Positions 1 through 8,905 of a stretch of DNA of 64,000 nucleotides are shown here, piece by piece. Numbering within the stretch: the stretch's first letter is position 1; every line of letters begins with the position of its first letter. Made by a program: the position numbers and the translations under genes. Below the pieces are notes generated by a model. It was not told the origin of the DNA, did no database searches, and was given only the letters and a program-made list of their open reading frames with translations. The DNA comes from Rhizobium sp. 18055 (GTDB taxonomy: Bacteria > Pseudomonadota > Alphaproteobacteria > Rhizobiales > Rhizobiaceae): positions 359,710-423,709 of the forward strand of contig NZ_CACSKD010000004.1 in NCBI RefSeq assembly GCF_902706285.1, given 5' to 3'.

Positions 1-593
1 TCGACATCCTTCATCATTTCCAGCGCCACAGGATCGTAGGTGCCTGGAATGTGTTCGATGTCGTAGACAAGCGCGATCGAGCGCCCTTCATATTCGATGC
101 GGTAGCCGATTGCCCCGCCCGGATGGTTGAGCATGAACGTCTTGATCTTGATGCCGGGATGCGGCTCCAAAATCTGCCCGGCACGAAAATCACGAAAGCT
201 CATCGTGGCCTGGCAGATATCGGTTTTGACAGGGAACCACGGCGGGCTGATGAACTGTTCGATCATCTCGCGGGTGGTCATCTTGCCATCGAGATGGCCG
301 GACCAGATGCGCAGGTCGATCGATGGATAGTAGATGGCCTTGAAGAATGGCAGCCCGATGATGTGGTCGTAGTGGCAGTGGGTGAAGAACAGATCGACGT
401 CTGTGACCTGGTCGTTGAGCATGCAGAGCCCAGCCTCACGCGCGCCGGAGCCTGCGTCGAAGATCATTCGGTGTTCGCCACAGCGGATCTCGATGCAGGA
501 GGTGTTTCCACCATAGCGATCGAACTCAGGGCCGGAGACCGGAATACTGCCGCGAACGCCCCAGAACTTTACTTGAAAGAGATCTTTGCTCAT
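1..593 (-). CDS. MBL-fold metallo-hydrolase (partial, runs off left edge)
   Basis: About 197 N-terminal residues are visible; the C-terminus lies outside the window. The reading frame starts at an ATG (591-593) and begins MSKDLFQVKFWGVRGSIPV, followed by a YGGNTSC segment typical of the PhnP-like/COG1235 branch of the metallo-beta-lactamase fold. The metal-binding motif HCHYDH is present around residue 75, so the di-metal site is probably intact. The family hydrolyses phosphodiester or similar bonds in the cytoplasm; the substrate cannot be told from sequence. It lies alone on the minus strand with a 350-bp non-coding stretch upstream. Confidence 0.8.
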   Translation of the reverse strand, partial: MSKDLFQVKFWGVRGSIPVSGPEFDRYGGNTSCIEIRCGEHRMIFDAGSGAREAGLCMLNDQVTDVDLFFTHCHYDHIIGLPFFKAIYYPSIDLRIWSGHLDGKMTTREMIEQFISPPWFPVKTDICQATMSFRDFRAGQILEPHPGIKIKTFMLNHPGGAIGYRIEYEGRSIALVYDIEHIPGTYDPVALEMMKDV

Positions 594-943
594 CGCTTTT
601 TCAAAATGGTCCGACCCCACCGCGCTAGCGTAATCATAGTTTGCACCTGACGCTAATCGTGGACTTTCATCAGCTGTCTGTGTCCTAAGTACCGATCCTA
701 CCACTATCAACGGAAGCGGGAGAATTTCTTAAGCAACCGGGTTTTGCCGCGGAAAGCAACTGATTATGGTTGGATTTCGGTAAATAGCAGCGAACTGTTG
801 GCTGGTTTGGGTTCCAAAACCTGTTTTCCTTTAAAAATAGATGGGGATTCGGTCGATCAAAAGCAAATGCCGCGGCGTTCTACTAAAGTGGAAGATCTGC
901 AGCGGAGCAACCAATCGGCACGCGCGAACGGGCGGTGTAGCAT
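594..943. other. Intergenic stretch, no gene seen
   Basis: This 350-bp stretch lies between the start of the MBL-fold gene and the 3' end of the pcaD-like gene. It is less GC-rich than its surroundings. I see no plausible coding frame, strong hairpin or repeat. It presumably carries the promoter of the leftward MBL-fold gene, but no clear -35/-10 pair stands out. Confidence 0.5.
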
Positions 944-1753
944 TCAGGTACGGCTTGCGCCACGTAAGGCGTCGTCAAGGAATGCACGTATGACGGAAGT
1001 CAGCGCCTCGGGCTGCTCGACGCAGGGTATATGGCCGGCATCCGGAATGACCTCGTAGTGGGCATCGGGAATAAGCCGTGCCATGGATTTCACCAGATCC
1101 GGCGGCGTTGACCCGTCCTGATCCCCGACGATGCATATGGTTGGAACAGCGATCTTCGATGCCGCCTGTGTGTAGTCCGCATCGCGAACGGCTTCGCAGG
1201 TTGCGATATATCCCTCCATCGGCTGGCGGACCAGCATGTTGCGGTAGCCGTCATAGGCCGTATTTTCCGGACGCCTGAACGTCGGCGTGAACCAGAGCTC
1301 CATCACCCGATCGGCGATGCTGCCAAGCCCCGACTTTTTGACAGCCTCGATGCGGGTGTTCCAACTGTCCTGCGTGCCGATCTTGTGGGCGGTATCGCAG
1401 AGAATGAGGCCCTGGACGAGGTCCGGGCGACATTGATAGAGCGCCTGCGCGACCAGTCCGCCGGCCGAGAGGCCACAGATGAACGCACTCTTCACGGCCA
1501 GCAGATCGAGCAAGCCGACAAGATCCGACGCATGATCTTCGATCGAGTATGGCACCTGGCCGACATCGGACAGGCCGTGGCCACGCTTGTCGTAGAGCAC
1601 GATGGCGTAATCACCTGCCAGCCTGACAATCACGTCGCGCCAGATACGAAAATCGGTGCCCAGTGCATTGGCGAAGACAATCACGGGCTTGTCGGCGGGG
1701 CCGCCGATCAGCTGGTAGTGGATTGTGACGTCGTTGATGCGGGCAAACTGCAT
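944..1753 (-). CDS. pcaD: Alpha/beta hydrolase, 3-oxoadipate enol-lactonase-like
   Basis: A 269-residue alpha/beta hydrolase. The nucleophile elbow GLSAGG (Ser about 96), the acid in GDQDGS (about 213) and the catalytic His in DAGHIPC (about 241) are visible. The start MQFARINDVTIHY is chosen because a GGAGAG ribosome-binding site sits just before it. Length and pattern fit PcaD, which hydrolyses beta-ketoadipate enol-lactone to beta-ketoadipate in the protocatechuate pathway. No other pca gene lies beside it, so it may be an orphan paralogue with a different lactone or ester substrate. Family confidence is high, exact substrate moderate. Confidence 0.7.
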   Translation of the reverse strand: MQFARINDVTIHYQLIGGPADKPVIVFANALGTDFRIWRDVIVRLAGDYAIVLYDKRGHGLSDVGQVPYSIEDHASDLVGLLDLLAVKSAFICGLSAGGLVAQALYQCRPDLVQGLILCDTAHKIGTQDSWNTRIEAVKKSGLGSIADRVMELWFTPTFRRPENTAYDGYRNMLVRQPMEGYIATCEAVRDADYTQAASKIAVPTICIVGDQDGSTPPDLVKSMARLIPDAHYEVIPDAGHIPCVEQPEALTSVIRAFLDDALRGASRT

Positions 1754-1994
1754 TGCAACTCTCCTCTGTGCACATTCCTCCTTCTCGCTGCCGAAACAGA
1801 GAAATGTCTTCGGGTCCTTCAATCATGTCCTGCCATGAAGCCCGACGATCAACGGCCTCGTCAAGTTTGCAAATGGTCGCCTGCGGCAGCAAAGCGACAA
1901 TGGACCGCCGGTCGCAAGCGGCAATTGGTGTCGGCTGGCTCGACGCGGCCGCGTGTGTTATCGTTTCCTCATACGTAGAATAACGAGCACGCTG

Positions 1995-2423
1995 ATGGGA
2001 AATGCAGTCGCATTGCATGGAACCTGGCGCATGGTCTCCTGGACGCGCAAGGCTGTCGCATCCGGCGTCATCACCGATGCCATGGGCGTCGATCCTGTCG
2101 GCTACCTGTCCTACCAGCCGGATGGCCGGATGATGGCTGTGGTCGTCAATCGGCAGCGGCCGGCGCCACACGCAGCGCTGCCAACGGATGCGGAGAAGAT
2201 TGCTCTGTTCGATACGATGCTGGCCTATGCAGGATCGTACACATTCGAGAACGGACGCGTCGTGCACCATGTGGATGCCAGCTGGAACCCTGCCTGGGGC
2301 ATCACCGATCTGATCAGGCCATTTTCCATCGACGGCGACAAACTCGTCATCAATGGCGCTCCGGGTGTCGATCCGGCCACCGGCGAAGAAGTGATTTATC
2401 GCATCGAATTTCGCAAGGTCTGA
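1995..2423 (+). CDS. Lipocalin-like domain protein
   Basis: A 142-residue soluble protein without a signal peptide. It shows the pattern of the lipocalin-like family PF13924: an N-terminal LHGTWRMVSW, a central GYLSYQPDGRMMAVV and a C-terminal strand ending in YRIEFRKV. The start MGNAVALHG is preferred because it places the conserved GTW strand near the N-terminus; an in-frame ATG 42 bases upstream is possible. The function of this family is poorly known, though a beta-barrel ligand-binding role is likely. It is divergent from the pcaD-like gene and followed 27 bases later by the cyclase gene. Confidence 0.65.
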   Translation: MGNAVALHGTWRMVSWTRKAVASGVITDAMGVDPVGYLSYQPDGRMMAVVVNRQRPAPHAALPTDAEKIALFDTMLAYAGSYTFENGRVVHHVDASWNPAWGITDLIRPFSIDGDKLVINGAPGVDPATGEEVIYRIEFRKV

Positions 2424-2450
2424 GCCATATAGCGCGCCGGCCGATCCGCA

Positions 2451-4094
2451 TTGAAAACGAGGTGGCGTGTGGCAAGTGATGCTGATCATGGCTCGGTGGC
2501 GAGAAAGAATGGCTATTTCATCACATGTATGGTGATCGCAATGCTGGCGGGGCTGCCACTCGCTGTGTGGATGGACGTGAGCAGTCTGTCGCAGGGCGCA
2601 CTGCAGCGGCAGGCACAGGATATGAGCTCGCTGATCACAAGCATTCGTTCCTATTATGCCACCAATGTCGTCGGCCGGATCCTTGCCGCACATGCCGCCG
2701 GCATCGACAAAGGCACCGCCGTCACGCACCAATATGCCAGCATTCCCGGCGCCATCCCGATCCCGGCGACGCTATCGCTGGAATTGGGCGATGTCATCAA
2801 GCAGCAGCAGGCAAACATCACCTACCGCTTTGTCTCCGACCTGCCGTTCAAGAAGCGGGCGCCGCATGATCTGGACCGGTTCGAAGCCGCATCGCTCGTT
2901 GCCCTGCGGTCCGATCCGAGGCAGACGCTGAGCGATATCAGCCGCAGCGGTTTCACCAACACCTTCCGGCTGGTGACGCCCGTGCTGATGGGGCAGGCCT
3001 GCGTTGCCTGCCATAATACCCATCCGGAAAGCCCGAAGACCGATTGGAAGGTTGGCGATGTCCGCGGCATCCAGGAGGTCATCATCCGGCAGCCTTTTGC
3101 CAGCAACGTCTTCGCCTTCAAATATCTGCTGCTCTATTTGCTCTGTTTTGCCGGTCTCGGGATCGCGCTGATTATCCTGCAGCAGCGCCAGGCGGCGCTG
3201 ATCCAGGGCTTTAATCACGATCTGGAAGCGGCCAACGAGTTCCTCGCCAGCGTCTCGATGAAGATCTCGCGATATCTGTCGCCGCAGATCTACAAGGGGA
3301 TTTTCAGTGGCCAGAAGGATGTCGTCGTTCATACCGAGCGAAAGCGGCTGACGATCTTCTTTTCCGACATCAAGGATTTCACTGCCACCACCGAGCGGCT
3401 GCAGCCGGAAGCACTTACGGAAATGCTCAACGAATATCTGACCGAGATGTCCGACATTGCGCTGAAACATGGTGGCACGCTCGACAAGTTTATTGGCGAC
3501 GCGGTGCTTGTCTTTTTCGGTGATCCCGAAACCAATGGGGCGGCGGAAGACGCCAAGGCGTGTCTGCAGATGGCGATCGACATGCAGCGGCGTCTCGGTG
3601 AACTGAAAGCCAAGTGGCGCAGCGACGGCACCGAAGAGCCCTTCGTCGTCCGCATGGGCATCAACAGCGGCTACTGCAACGTCGGCAATTTCGGCAGCAA
3701 CGACCGCATGGATTACACGATCATCGGCGCCGAGGCCAATCTGGCGGCCCGCCTGCAATCGATCGCCGAGGGCGGCAAGATCGTCATCAGCTATGAAACC
3801 TATGCGCTGGTGAAGGATATCGTCGATGCCACGCCACTTCCGCCAATCACCATGAAGGGCATCCAGCGGGAGATCGTGCCTTACGCCGTCAATGGCCTTC
3901 TGCTTGGCGAAGACCATGCGATCCGGGTGATGAGCGAGCATTTCTCCGGCCTCGACCTGCATCTGGACCTCGGCCAACTGGACCCCACCGAGCGGGCGCG
4001 CGTGCGTGCCGCCCTTGCCGAGGCAATGGCCGTGATCGATGAGGGAGACGAAGATCGTGAAGTTGACAGACCGAGAGCCGACGTGTCGCCTTAG
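2451..4094 (+). CDS. Membrane adenylate cyclase with haem-binding periplasmic domain
   Basis: A 547-residue class III nucleotidyl cyclase. A first membrane segment (about 21-41) is followed by a periplasmic region of about 180 residues resembling DUF3365/Tll0287, with a c-type haem motif CVACH at 184-188. A second membrane segment (about 222-243) leads to a coiled linker and the catalytic domain. Metal-binding Asp306 (FFSDIKDF) and Asp350 (FIGD), transition-state Asn430 and Arg434 (EANLAAR), and substrate-selecting Lys346 and Asp421 are present, which predicts ATP as substrate. The reading starts at a TTG without a clear ribosome-binding site, so the true start could be a GTG up to 45 bases downstream. 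It is probably a redox- or gas-responsive cAMP synthase. Confidence 0.82.
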   Translation: MKTRWRVASDADHGSVARKNGYFITCMVIAMLAGLPLAVWMDVSSLSQGALQRQAQDMSSLITSIRSYYATNVVGRILAAHAAGIDKGTAVTHQYASIPGAIPIPATLSLELGDVIKQQQANITYRFVSDLPFKKRAPHDLDRFEAASLVALRSDPRQTLSDISRSGFTNTFRLVTPVLMGQACVACHNTHPESPKTDWKVGDVRGIQEVIIRQPFASNVFAFKYLLLYLLCFAGLGIALIILQQRQAALIQGFNHDLEAANEFLASVSMKISRYLSPQIYKGIFSGQKDVVVHTERKRLTIFFSDIKDFTATTERLQPEALTEMLNEYLTEMSDIALKHGGTLDKFIGDAVLVFFGDPETNGAAEDAKACLQMAIDMQRRLGELKAKWRSDGTEEPFVVRMGINSGYCNVGNFGSNDRMDYTIIGAEANLAARLQSIAEGGKIVISYETYALVKDIVDATPLPPITMKGIQREIVPYAVNGLLLGEDHAIRVMSEHFSGLDLHLDLGQLDPTERARVRAALAEAMAVIDEGDEDREVDRPRADVSP

Positions 4095-4187
4095 CCAACG
4101 CGCCTGGCAGCAGGATCCGATCGGTACGACAGTCCTTTCGCGCCGACCGGATGGTCGCTCGATCCGTCTTGGCGTTTCGGCCCTGCC

Positions 4188-6278
4188 TTAGCTGTTTTTC
4201 GGAACGAAAACAGCGACACTTTCGCGAGAGACCGTAAGTGGTTCCTTCGCATCGAGCGGCGCGAACGGGTCATCGGCACCGGTCTCGAGCACGCGTTGCC
4301 ACTGGCTGATGTCGTTCACCTCAGGCAGGCTGACCTCGCAGTCGCCGCCGGCATTCAGCACGATGAACAGCCCGGCGGCCCTTTCGGCATCCGGGGTGTT
4401 GGCACTATAGGAGAGGTAGACGCCGAGCAGGCGCAATTCAGGATCGCTCCAGTCCTCTTCTTCCATCCCTGTGCCGTCCGTCTTGAACCAGGCAATCTCG
4501 GTGCGACCGTCGTCGCTCACGGCACCTGTCAGGAAGCGCTCCTGGCGAAGTTCCGGGTGGTCCTTGCGAAGGCCAATCATCTTCTGGCAGAAGGTCAGGA
4601 AGGGACCGTCGAGCCCCGACCAATCAACCCAGCCGATCTCGTTGTCCTGGCAATAGGCATTGTTGTTGCCACCCTGACTGTTGCCCACTTCGTCGCCGGC
4701 AACGATCATCGGAATGCCCTGGCTGAGAAGCAGGGTCGCCATCATGTTGCGGCGGCGGCGCGCCCGGGCATCCTGGATGCCGGCATCCTCGGTCGCCCCC
4801 TCGGCACCCATATTGTCGGAGTGGTTGTCCGAATGTCCGTCGCGGTTATCCTCGCCATTGGCCTCATTGTGCTTGTCGTTGAAGGATACGGTGTCCATCA
4901 GCGTGAAGCCGTCATGGGCGGAAAGGAGATTGACGGAGGAGGTGGCGGCGCGGTCGGAATGGTTGAACTGCAACTGCGAACCGGTGAGGCGCGAGGCAAT
5001 GTCGGGCGCCATTCCCCCATCGCCCTTCCAGAAGCGTCTTGTGTCGTCGCGGAACTTGTCGTTCCATTCGCGGAACGGATGCGGGAAGCCGCCAACCTGG
5101 TAGCCGCCTTCGCCAACGTCCCACGGCTCGGCGATCAGCTTCACGCCCGACAGGATCGGGTCCTGCCGGATAGCGCCGAAGAAAGTGCCCTGCCGCTCGA
5201 AATCAAGATCCTGGCGCCCCAGCGTGCTTGCCAGGTCGAAACGGAAGCCATCAACGTGCATGACGCCGACCCAGTAGCGCAGGCTGTCGAGCACCATGCG
5301 CATCACCATCGGGTGAGCGACGTTCAGCGTGTTTCCGGTGCCCGTGGTATCGAATGTATGGCGCGGGTCGTCAGGTGAAAGGATGTAGTAGCTGGCATTG
5401 TCGAGGCCGCGGAAGGAAAGTGTCGGTCCGCGCTCGCTTCCCTCGGCAGTGTGATTGTAGACCACGTCCATGATCACTTCGATGCCGGCAGCGTGGAACG
5501 CCTTCACCATCGTCTTGAACTCGGTGATCTTGTTGCCGGACAGGTACCGCGGTTGCGGCGCGAAGAAGCCGAGTGTCTGGTAGCCCCAGTAGTTGGTGAG
5601 GTCCTTTTCAAGGAGATAGCGGTCATTGGGGAAATGCTGGATCGGCAGCAACTCGATCGCCGAAATGCCGAGCTTGGTCAGATGATCGATGATCGGCTCG
5701 CTGCACATGCCGAGAAAGGTTCCGCGCAGGTTCTCGGGCACGTCGGGATGGGTCATGGTCATGCCGCGCACATGCGCTTCGTAGATGATCGTGTCCGTCC
5801 AGGTGCGGCGGATCGCCTGGTCGCCATCCCAGTCGAAGTCGGGGTCCTGCACGATGCCCTTGGTCATGTAGGGCGCGCTGTCGCGCTCGTCGAAGGAAAG
5901 ATCGCCATCGTCGGCACCGATCCTGTAACCGTAGAGCGCATCATCCCATTTCAGCTCGCCAAGAACCTGCTTGGCGTAGGGGTCGAGCAGCAGCTTGTTC
6001 GGGTTGAAGCGGTGTCCTGCTTTCGGATCGTAAGGGCCGTGGGCGCGATAACCATAGACCGTGCCGGGGCCGACGCCGGCAATATAACCGGACCAGATGT
6101 CGCCTTCGCGCTTCGGAAGAGCCATGCGGGCGATTTCTTCCTTGCCGTCGGGCGAGAACAGACAAAGTTCCATCTGCTCGGCATGGGCGGAGAAGACTGC
6201 AAAATGCGTTCCTTGACCGGTATATTCGGCGCCGAGTTCAGGTTTGAGAAAATCGAGTTCCGAAAATGAAAAGCTCAT
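4188..6278 (-). CDS. glgX: Glycogen debranching enzyme GlgX
   Basis: A 696-residue GH13 enzyme. It has an N-terminal CBM48-like region (GTHFAVFSAHAEQMELCLF) and the catalytic barrel with DVVYNHTAEG, nucleophile region VDGFRFDLAS, acid/base region LIAEPWDVG and LSAHDGFTLMD. It hydrolyses alpha-1,6 branches of phosphorylase-limited glycogen in the cytoplasm. The start MSFSFSELDFLKP is chosen by similarity to the usual GlgX N-terminus; longer upstream reading is unlikely. No other glg gene is adjacent. It converges on the adenylate cyclase gene. Confidence 0.93.
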   Translation of the reverse strand: MSFSFSELDFLKPELGAEYTGQGTHFAVFSAHAEQMELCLFSPDGKEEIARMALPKREGDIWSGYIAGVGPGTVYGYRAHGPYDPKAGHRFNPNKLLLDPYAKQVLGELKWDDALYGYRIGADDGDLSFDERDSAPYMTKGIVQDPDFDWDGDQAIRRTWTDTIIYEAHVRGMTMTHPDVPENLRGTFLGMCSEPIIDHLTKLGISAIELLPIQHFPNDRYLLEKDLTNYWGYQTLGFFAPQPRYLSGNKITEFKTMVKAFHAAGIEVIMDVVYNHTAEGSERGPTLSFRGLDNASYYILSPDDPRHTFDTTGTGNTLNVAHPMVMRMVLDSLRYWVGVMHVDGFRFDLASTLGRQDLDFERQGTFFGAIRQDPILSGVKLIAEPWDVGEGGYQVGGFPHPFREWNDKFRDDTRRFWKGDGGMAPDIASRLTGSQLQFNHSDRAATSSVNLLSAHDGFTLMDTVSFNDKHNEANGEDNRDGHSDNHSDNMGAEGATEDAGIQDARARRRRNMMATLLLSQGIPMIVAGDEVGNSQGGNNNAYCQDNEIGWVDWSGLDGPFLTFCQKMIGLRKDHPELRQERFLTGAVSDDGRTEIAWFKTDGTGMEEEDWSDPELRLLGVYLSYSANTPDAERAAGLFIVLNAGGDCEVSLPEVNDISQWQRVLETGADDPFAPLDAKEPLTVSRESVAVFVPKNS

Positions 6279-6375
6279 GGAGCGCCCCCGCGTGGTTGAT
6301 GACCATGCAGAAAACGTTGTTGCAGTGCAAAAGTTCCAAGGATCGGCGCAGAAGATCACGCCGATCGCTTCGACG

Positions 6376-7170
6376 TCAGGGCATCAACTGCCCGCCATTG
6401 ACCTCGATGATCTGGCCGGTGACGTAGCCGGACAGCGTCGGCGATGCGAGAAAGAGATAGGCGCCGACGCAATCTTCAGGCGTGCCGACGAAGCCCATCG
6501 GAATCGACTTTCGCTGCATCTCCATCTGTTCGTCATTGGTGTAGCGCTCGTGGAACGGGGTGGCGATGACGCCGGGCGCGACCGCGTTGACACGGATGCG
6601 GTCTGGCACGAATTCCTTGGCCTGGCCGCGGGTGATCGTCGATACGAACCCTTTGGAGGCCGCATAGAGAACAGCGCCGCCTCCGCCGCCGTTTCTGGCG
6701 GCGATCGAGGTTGTGTTGATGATAAAGCCCCCCTGCTTCTTCAGCCATGGGTGGGCGGCGCGGGTCGCGGCCAGCACCGAGCGGGCGTTGAGATTCATCA
6801 CCTTCTCGTAGTGCTCGTCCGTGTATTCCGAGGTCGGTTTGCGCCCCAGCATGCCGCCGGCATTGTTTACCAGGCCATCGAGGTGGCCAAATGTCTTCGC
6901 GGTCTCTTCAACCACGCGCTCCGTCTCGCCCTCCCGCGACACGTCGCCATGGATCAGATGCACGATCCCGCCCGCGGCCTTGATCTCGTCGGCAAGCGCC
7001 TCGGCCTGTTCGCGGCTCGAATTGTAATGGATGCCGACTTTCATCTCCTGCGCTGCAAAGGCGCGGGCGAGCGCCGCCCCGATGCCGGTCGATGCGCCGG
7101 TGATCAGCACGGCCTTGCCGGCCAAGTCGGGGATTTTGATGGAGGCAAGCGATTGTGCGAGATGTGCCAT
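6376..7170 (-). CDS. SDR family oxidoreductase
   Basis: A 264-residue classical short-chain dehydrogenase/reductase. The cofactor motif TGASTGIG (about 25-32), NNAGG, the catalytic Ser in NTTSIA, the YAASK catalytic motif and the C-terminal VTGQIIEVNGG are all present. It resembles 3-oxoacyl-ACP-reductase- or sugar-dehydrogenase-like SDRs; the substrate is unknown. It lies between glgX and a GST gene on the same strand. Confidence 0.8.
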   Translation of the reverse strand: MAHLAQSLASIKIPDLAGKAVLITGASTGIGAALARAFAAQEMKVGIHYNSSREQAEALADEIKAAGGIVHLIHGDVSREGETERVVEETAKTFGHLDGLVNNAGGMLGRKPTSEYTDEHYEKVMNLNARSVLAATRAAHPWLKKQGGFIINTTSIAARNGGGGGAVLYAASKGFVSTITRGQAKEFVPDRIRVNAVAPGVIATPFHERYTNDEQMEMQRKSIPMGFVGTPEDCVGAYLFLASPTLSGYVTGQIIEVNGGQLMP

Positions 7171-7242
7171 GGCAGCGGGGTCTCCGGATGTTGGAATGGT
7201 GAATTTCAGATGCCCGGTTCAAGCCGGCAACGGATCGGGTGT

Positions 7243-7974
7243 CTAGCCAGCCAGATCGAGTTCCGGATAATGCCGGAAGATGCCGTCTTCGTTGAAGGCA
7301 AGACGGCGAGGCGAGGACAGATAGGCGGCAATTTTGGGGCGCATTCGCACGCGCTGGTGCAAGGCAGCCAAGCCGCTGTAGCGGTCGGCATAGCCATTCA
7401 TCGCGGTCGGAAAGGCATAGTTCAGCCCCTCGATCACCTGGAACAGCGAGAGATCGACGTAGGATAGCTCCGCGCCGACGATATGCTCAGGGCCGTTCGG
7501 ATTTTGCTGCAGGATGCGCTCGAAATATCCGAGGTATTTTGGAATGCGATCGCCGATGAAAGCCGCAGAGCGGGCCTTCGCTTCGGCCTTCTGATCCTCA
7601 TAGTACCGCGCAGTCGAGATCGGGTGATGCGTATCGTGCACCTCGCAGACGAAATCTGTGATCGTCAGTTGCAGTCCGTTTGCCGGGTATCGCAGTCCTT
7701 CGTCGGTGGGTGCGAGCCCAAGCCTGGGGCCGAGATAGAACAGAATGTTGGCAACATGTGAGATGAGGAGATTGCCGTCCTTGAGAAACGGCGGAGCGAA
7801 CGGGATCGGCGCTTCAGAACCGCTTTCCATGAATTGAAACATGGCACTGGTGCCCATGCCAATTCCCTCTTGTCTTGTCACATCGACATATTCGGCGCCG
7901 GCCTCTTCCAGCGCCAGGCGCACAAACTCGCCTCGTCCCTGGATGCCGTTCCAATAGTAAAGTTGATAAGCCAT
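7243..7974 (-). CDS. Glutathione S-transferase family protein
   Basis: A 243-residue cytosolic GST. The thioredoxin-like N-terminal half begins MAYQLYYWNGIQGRGEFVRLA and the all-alpha C-terminal half carries VGAELSYVDLSLFQVIEGL, the usual N-capping region. A GGAGGAG ribosome-binding site precedes the chosen ATG. The N-terminal pattern, with Tyr near residue 7 and QGRGEFVRLA, recalls sigma/alpha-like GSTs that use a Tyr for glutathione activation. The substrate is unknown. Confidence 0.8.
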   Translation of the reverse strand: MAYQLYYWNGIQGRGEFVRLALEEAGAEYVDVTRQEGIGMGTSAMFQFMESGSEAPIPFAPPFLKDGNLLISHVANILFYLGPRLGLAPTDEGLRYPANGLQLTITDFVCEVHDTHHPISTARYYEDQKAEAKARSAAFIGDRIPKYLGYFERILQQNPNGPEHIVGAELSYVDLSLFQVIEGLNYAFPTAMNGYADRYSGLAALHQRVRMRPKIAAYLSSPRRLAFNEDGIFRHYPELDLAG

Positions 7975-8148
7975 ATGCGCCTCCTCCGAAGCGCCCGGCC
8001 CGTTGGCTTGTCGTGCAGACGCCGCTACGGCTATTCGTAGTTGGAAATTTCGCGTTTGTCGCCTCTCTATCCGGCAATCAATGGACGAGAGTTTCGAACT
8101 GAAATGCCCGGCTGATATCCGGCTGATATATGGTCCCAACCATCGCCG

Positions 8149-8322
8149 CTATTTGCGATTATATCTGCGGGAAACGGCAACAATCCGGCCGAATGCCGAT
8201 CGTCGCGCGACGATCAGCAAAGGCTTGTTTCGGAACAACAGGCCAACGAGATTATCGACGACTATGACCAGCAACATCGCCAGTGCCAGATAAGCAGTTA
8301 CAGCAATGGCCAGGGTTGGCAT
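8149..8322 (-). CDS. Small membrane protein, 57 aa, hypothetical
   Basis: A 57-codon ORF from an ATG at 8322 to a TAG at 8149. The protein is MPTLAIAVTAYLALAMLLVI..., one strongly hydrophobic helix (about 3-30) followed by a basic tail rich in Arg (RNK, ARRS, SRRYNRK), predicting a single-pass protein with an inside-positive C-terminus. It begins only 6 bases after the stop codon of the 25-codon ORF 8329-8406, so the two look translationally coupled. I do not recognise a family. Support is the clean hydrophobic/basic pattern, the coupling and a stress-type promoter upstream. Confidence 0.5.
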   Translation of the reverse strand: MPTLAIAVTAYLALAMLLVIVVDNLVGLLFRNKPLLIVARRSAFGRIVAVSRRYNRK

Positions 8323-8328
8323 GACATC

Positions 8329-8406
8329 TCACACGGGAGCGATGAACAGGTAGCAACTTGCCACGATGAGCGAAACGAGAATTACGTCGAAATAGCTGCG
8401 GTTCAT
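8329..8406 (-). CDS. Very small membrane peptide, 25 aa, hypothetical
   Basis: A 25-codon ORF (MNRSYFDVILVSLIVASCY..., ending FIAPV) preceded by a GGGAGA ribosome-binding site. Apart from the first few residues it is one hydrophobic segment, as in tiny membrane subunits of the KdpF/CydX size class, but it matches none I know. It sits directly upstream of the 57-codon ORF. It is too short to be certain; the ribosome-binding site, the coupling and the promoter at 8431-8455 argue for expression. Confidence 0.45.
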   Translation of the reverse strand: MNRSYFDVILVSLIVASCYLFIAPV

Positions 8407-8430
8407 GACCATTCTCCCAGTTTTCAACAA

Positions 8431-8455
8431 AACCTTTCAAGGTCATTTTTGTTCC
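8431..8455 (-). promoter_or_regulatory. EcfG/RpoE2-like promoter for the small-ORF pair
   Basis: On the minus strand GGAAC (8455-8451), a 16-base spacer and GGTT (8434-8431) match the alphaproteobacterial general-stress sigma consensus GGAAC-N16/17-CGTT with one mismatch. It lies 25 bases upstream of the ATG of the 25-codon ORF. Confidence 0.5.
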
Positions 8456-8621
8456 ATCGAAAGCCCGCATCGCCGTGTTTTTCGGAAAACCACCGATGCA
8501 CCGCGGATTGAACATTTCCGACGGCTTTCATACCGTACGATTGATTTGATTCAGGCGTATGACTGAAACGACAGAGGGCGCCAGAAAGGCGCCCATTCGA
8601 AGCAATTCATCGCGGAAGCGA

Positions 8622-8873
8622 TCAGGCGGATTTCCTGGCCGTTGCCTTCTTCGGAGCGGCCTTGGCAACACCATTGGTCTTGGCAGCAGGGGCGGGACGT
8701 TTCGCCTTGCTTTTTACTTCCTTGCCATCCGCGGAGGCAGCGGTACCTTCGAGCGCCGTGCGCTCTTTCATCGCCTGTTCCCAATGTGCATGGTCCCGCC
8801 CGGCCGGGCGGCCTTCCTGCTCCCAAAGCGCGTAGGCGCGCTTCTCAATCCACTCTTTCTGCGTTTCCGTCAT
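8622..8873 (-). CDS. DUF2934 domain protein
   Basis: An 83-residue protein. Residues 1-35 (MTETQKEWIEKRAYALWEQ... then GRPAGRDHAHWEQA) match the DUF2934 pattern. The C-terminal half is Ala/Lys-rich and histone-like (APAAKTNGVAKAAPKKATARK), so DNA or RNA binding is possible. A GGAGA ribosome-binding site supports the ATG at 8873. DUF2934 proteins are often controlled by the general stress response in rhizobia, and a matching promoter is present upstream. The molecular function is unknown. Confidence 0.75.
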   Translation of the reverse strand: MTETQKEWIEKRAYALWEQEGRPAGRDHAHWEQAMKERTALEGTAASADGKEVKSKAKRPAPAAKTNGVAKAAPKKATARKSA

Positions 8874-8905
8874 CGCCGATCTCCAGTGCAGTGATGCCAT
8901 CGTTC

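Noticed and set aside
8252..8515. 87-codon minus-strand frame overlapping the tiny membrane ORFs
   Set aside because: It is out of frame with the hydrophobic ORFs, has no ribosome-binding site and an unstructured composition; the shorter pair explains the region better.
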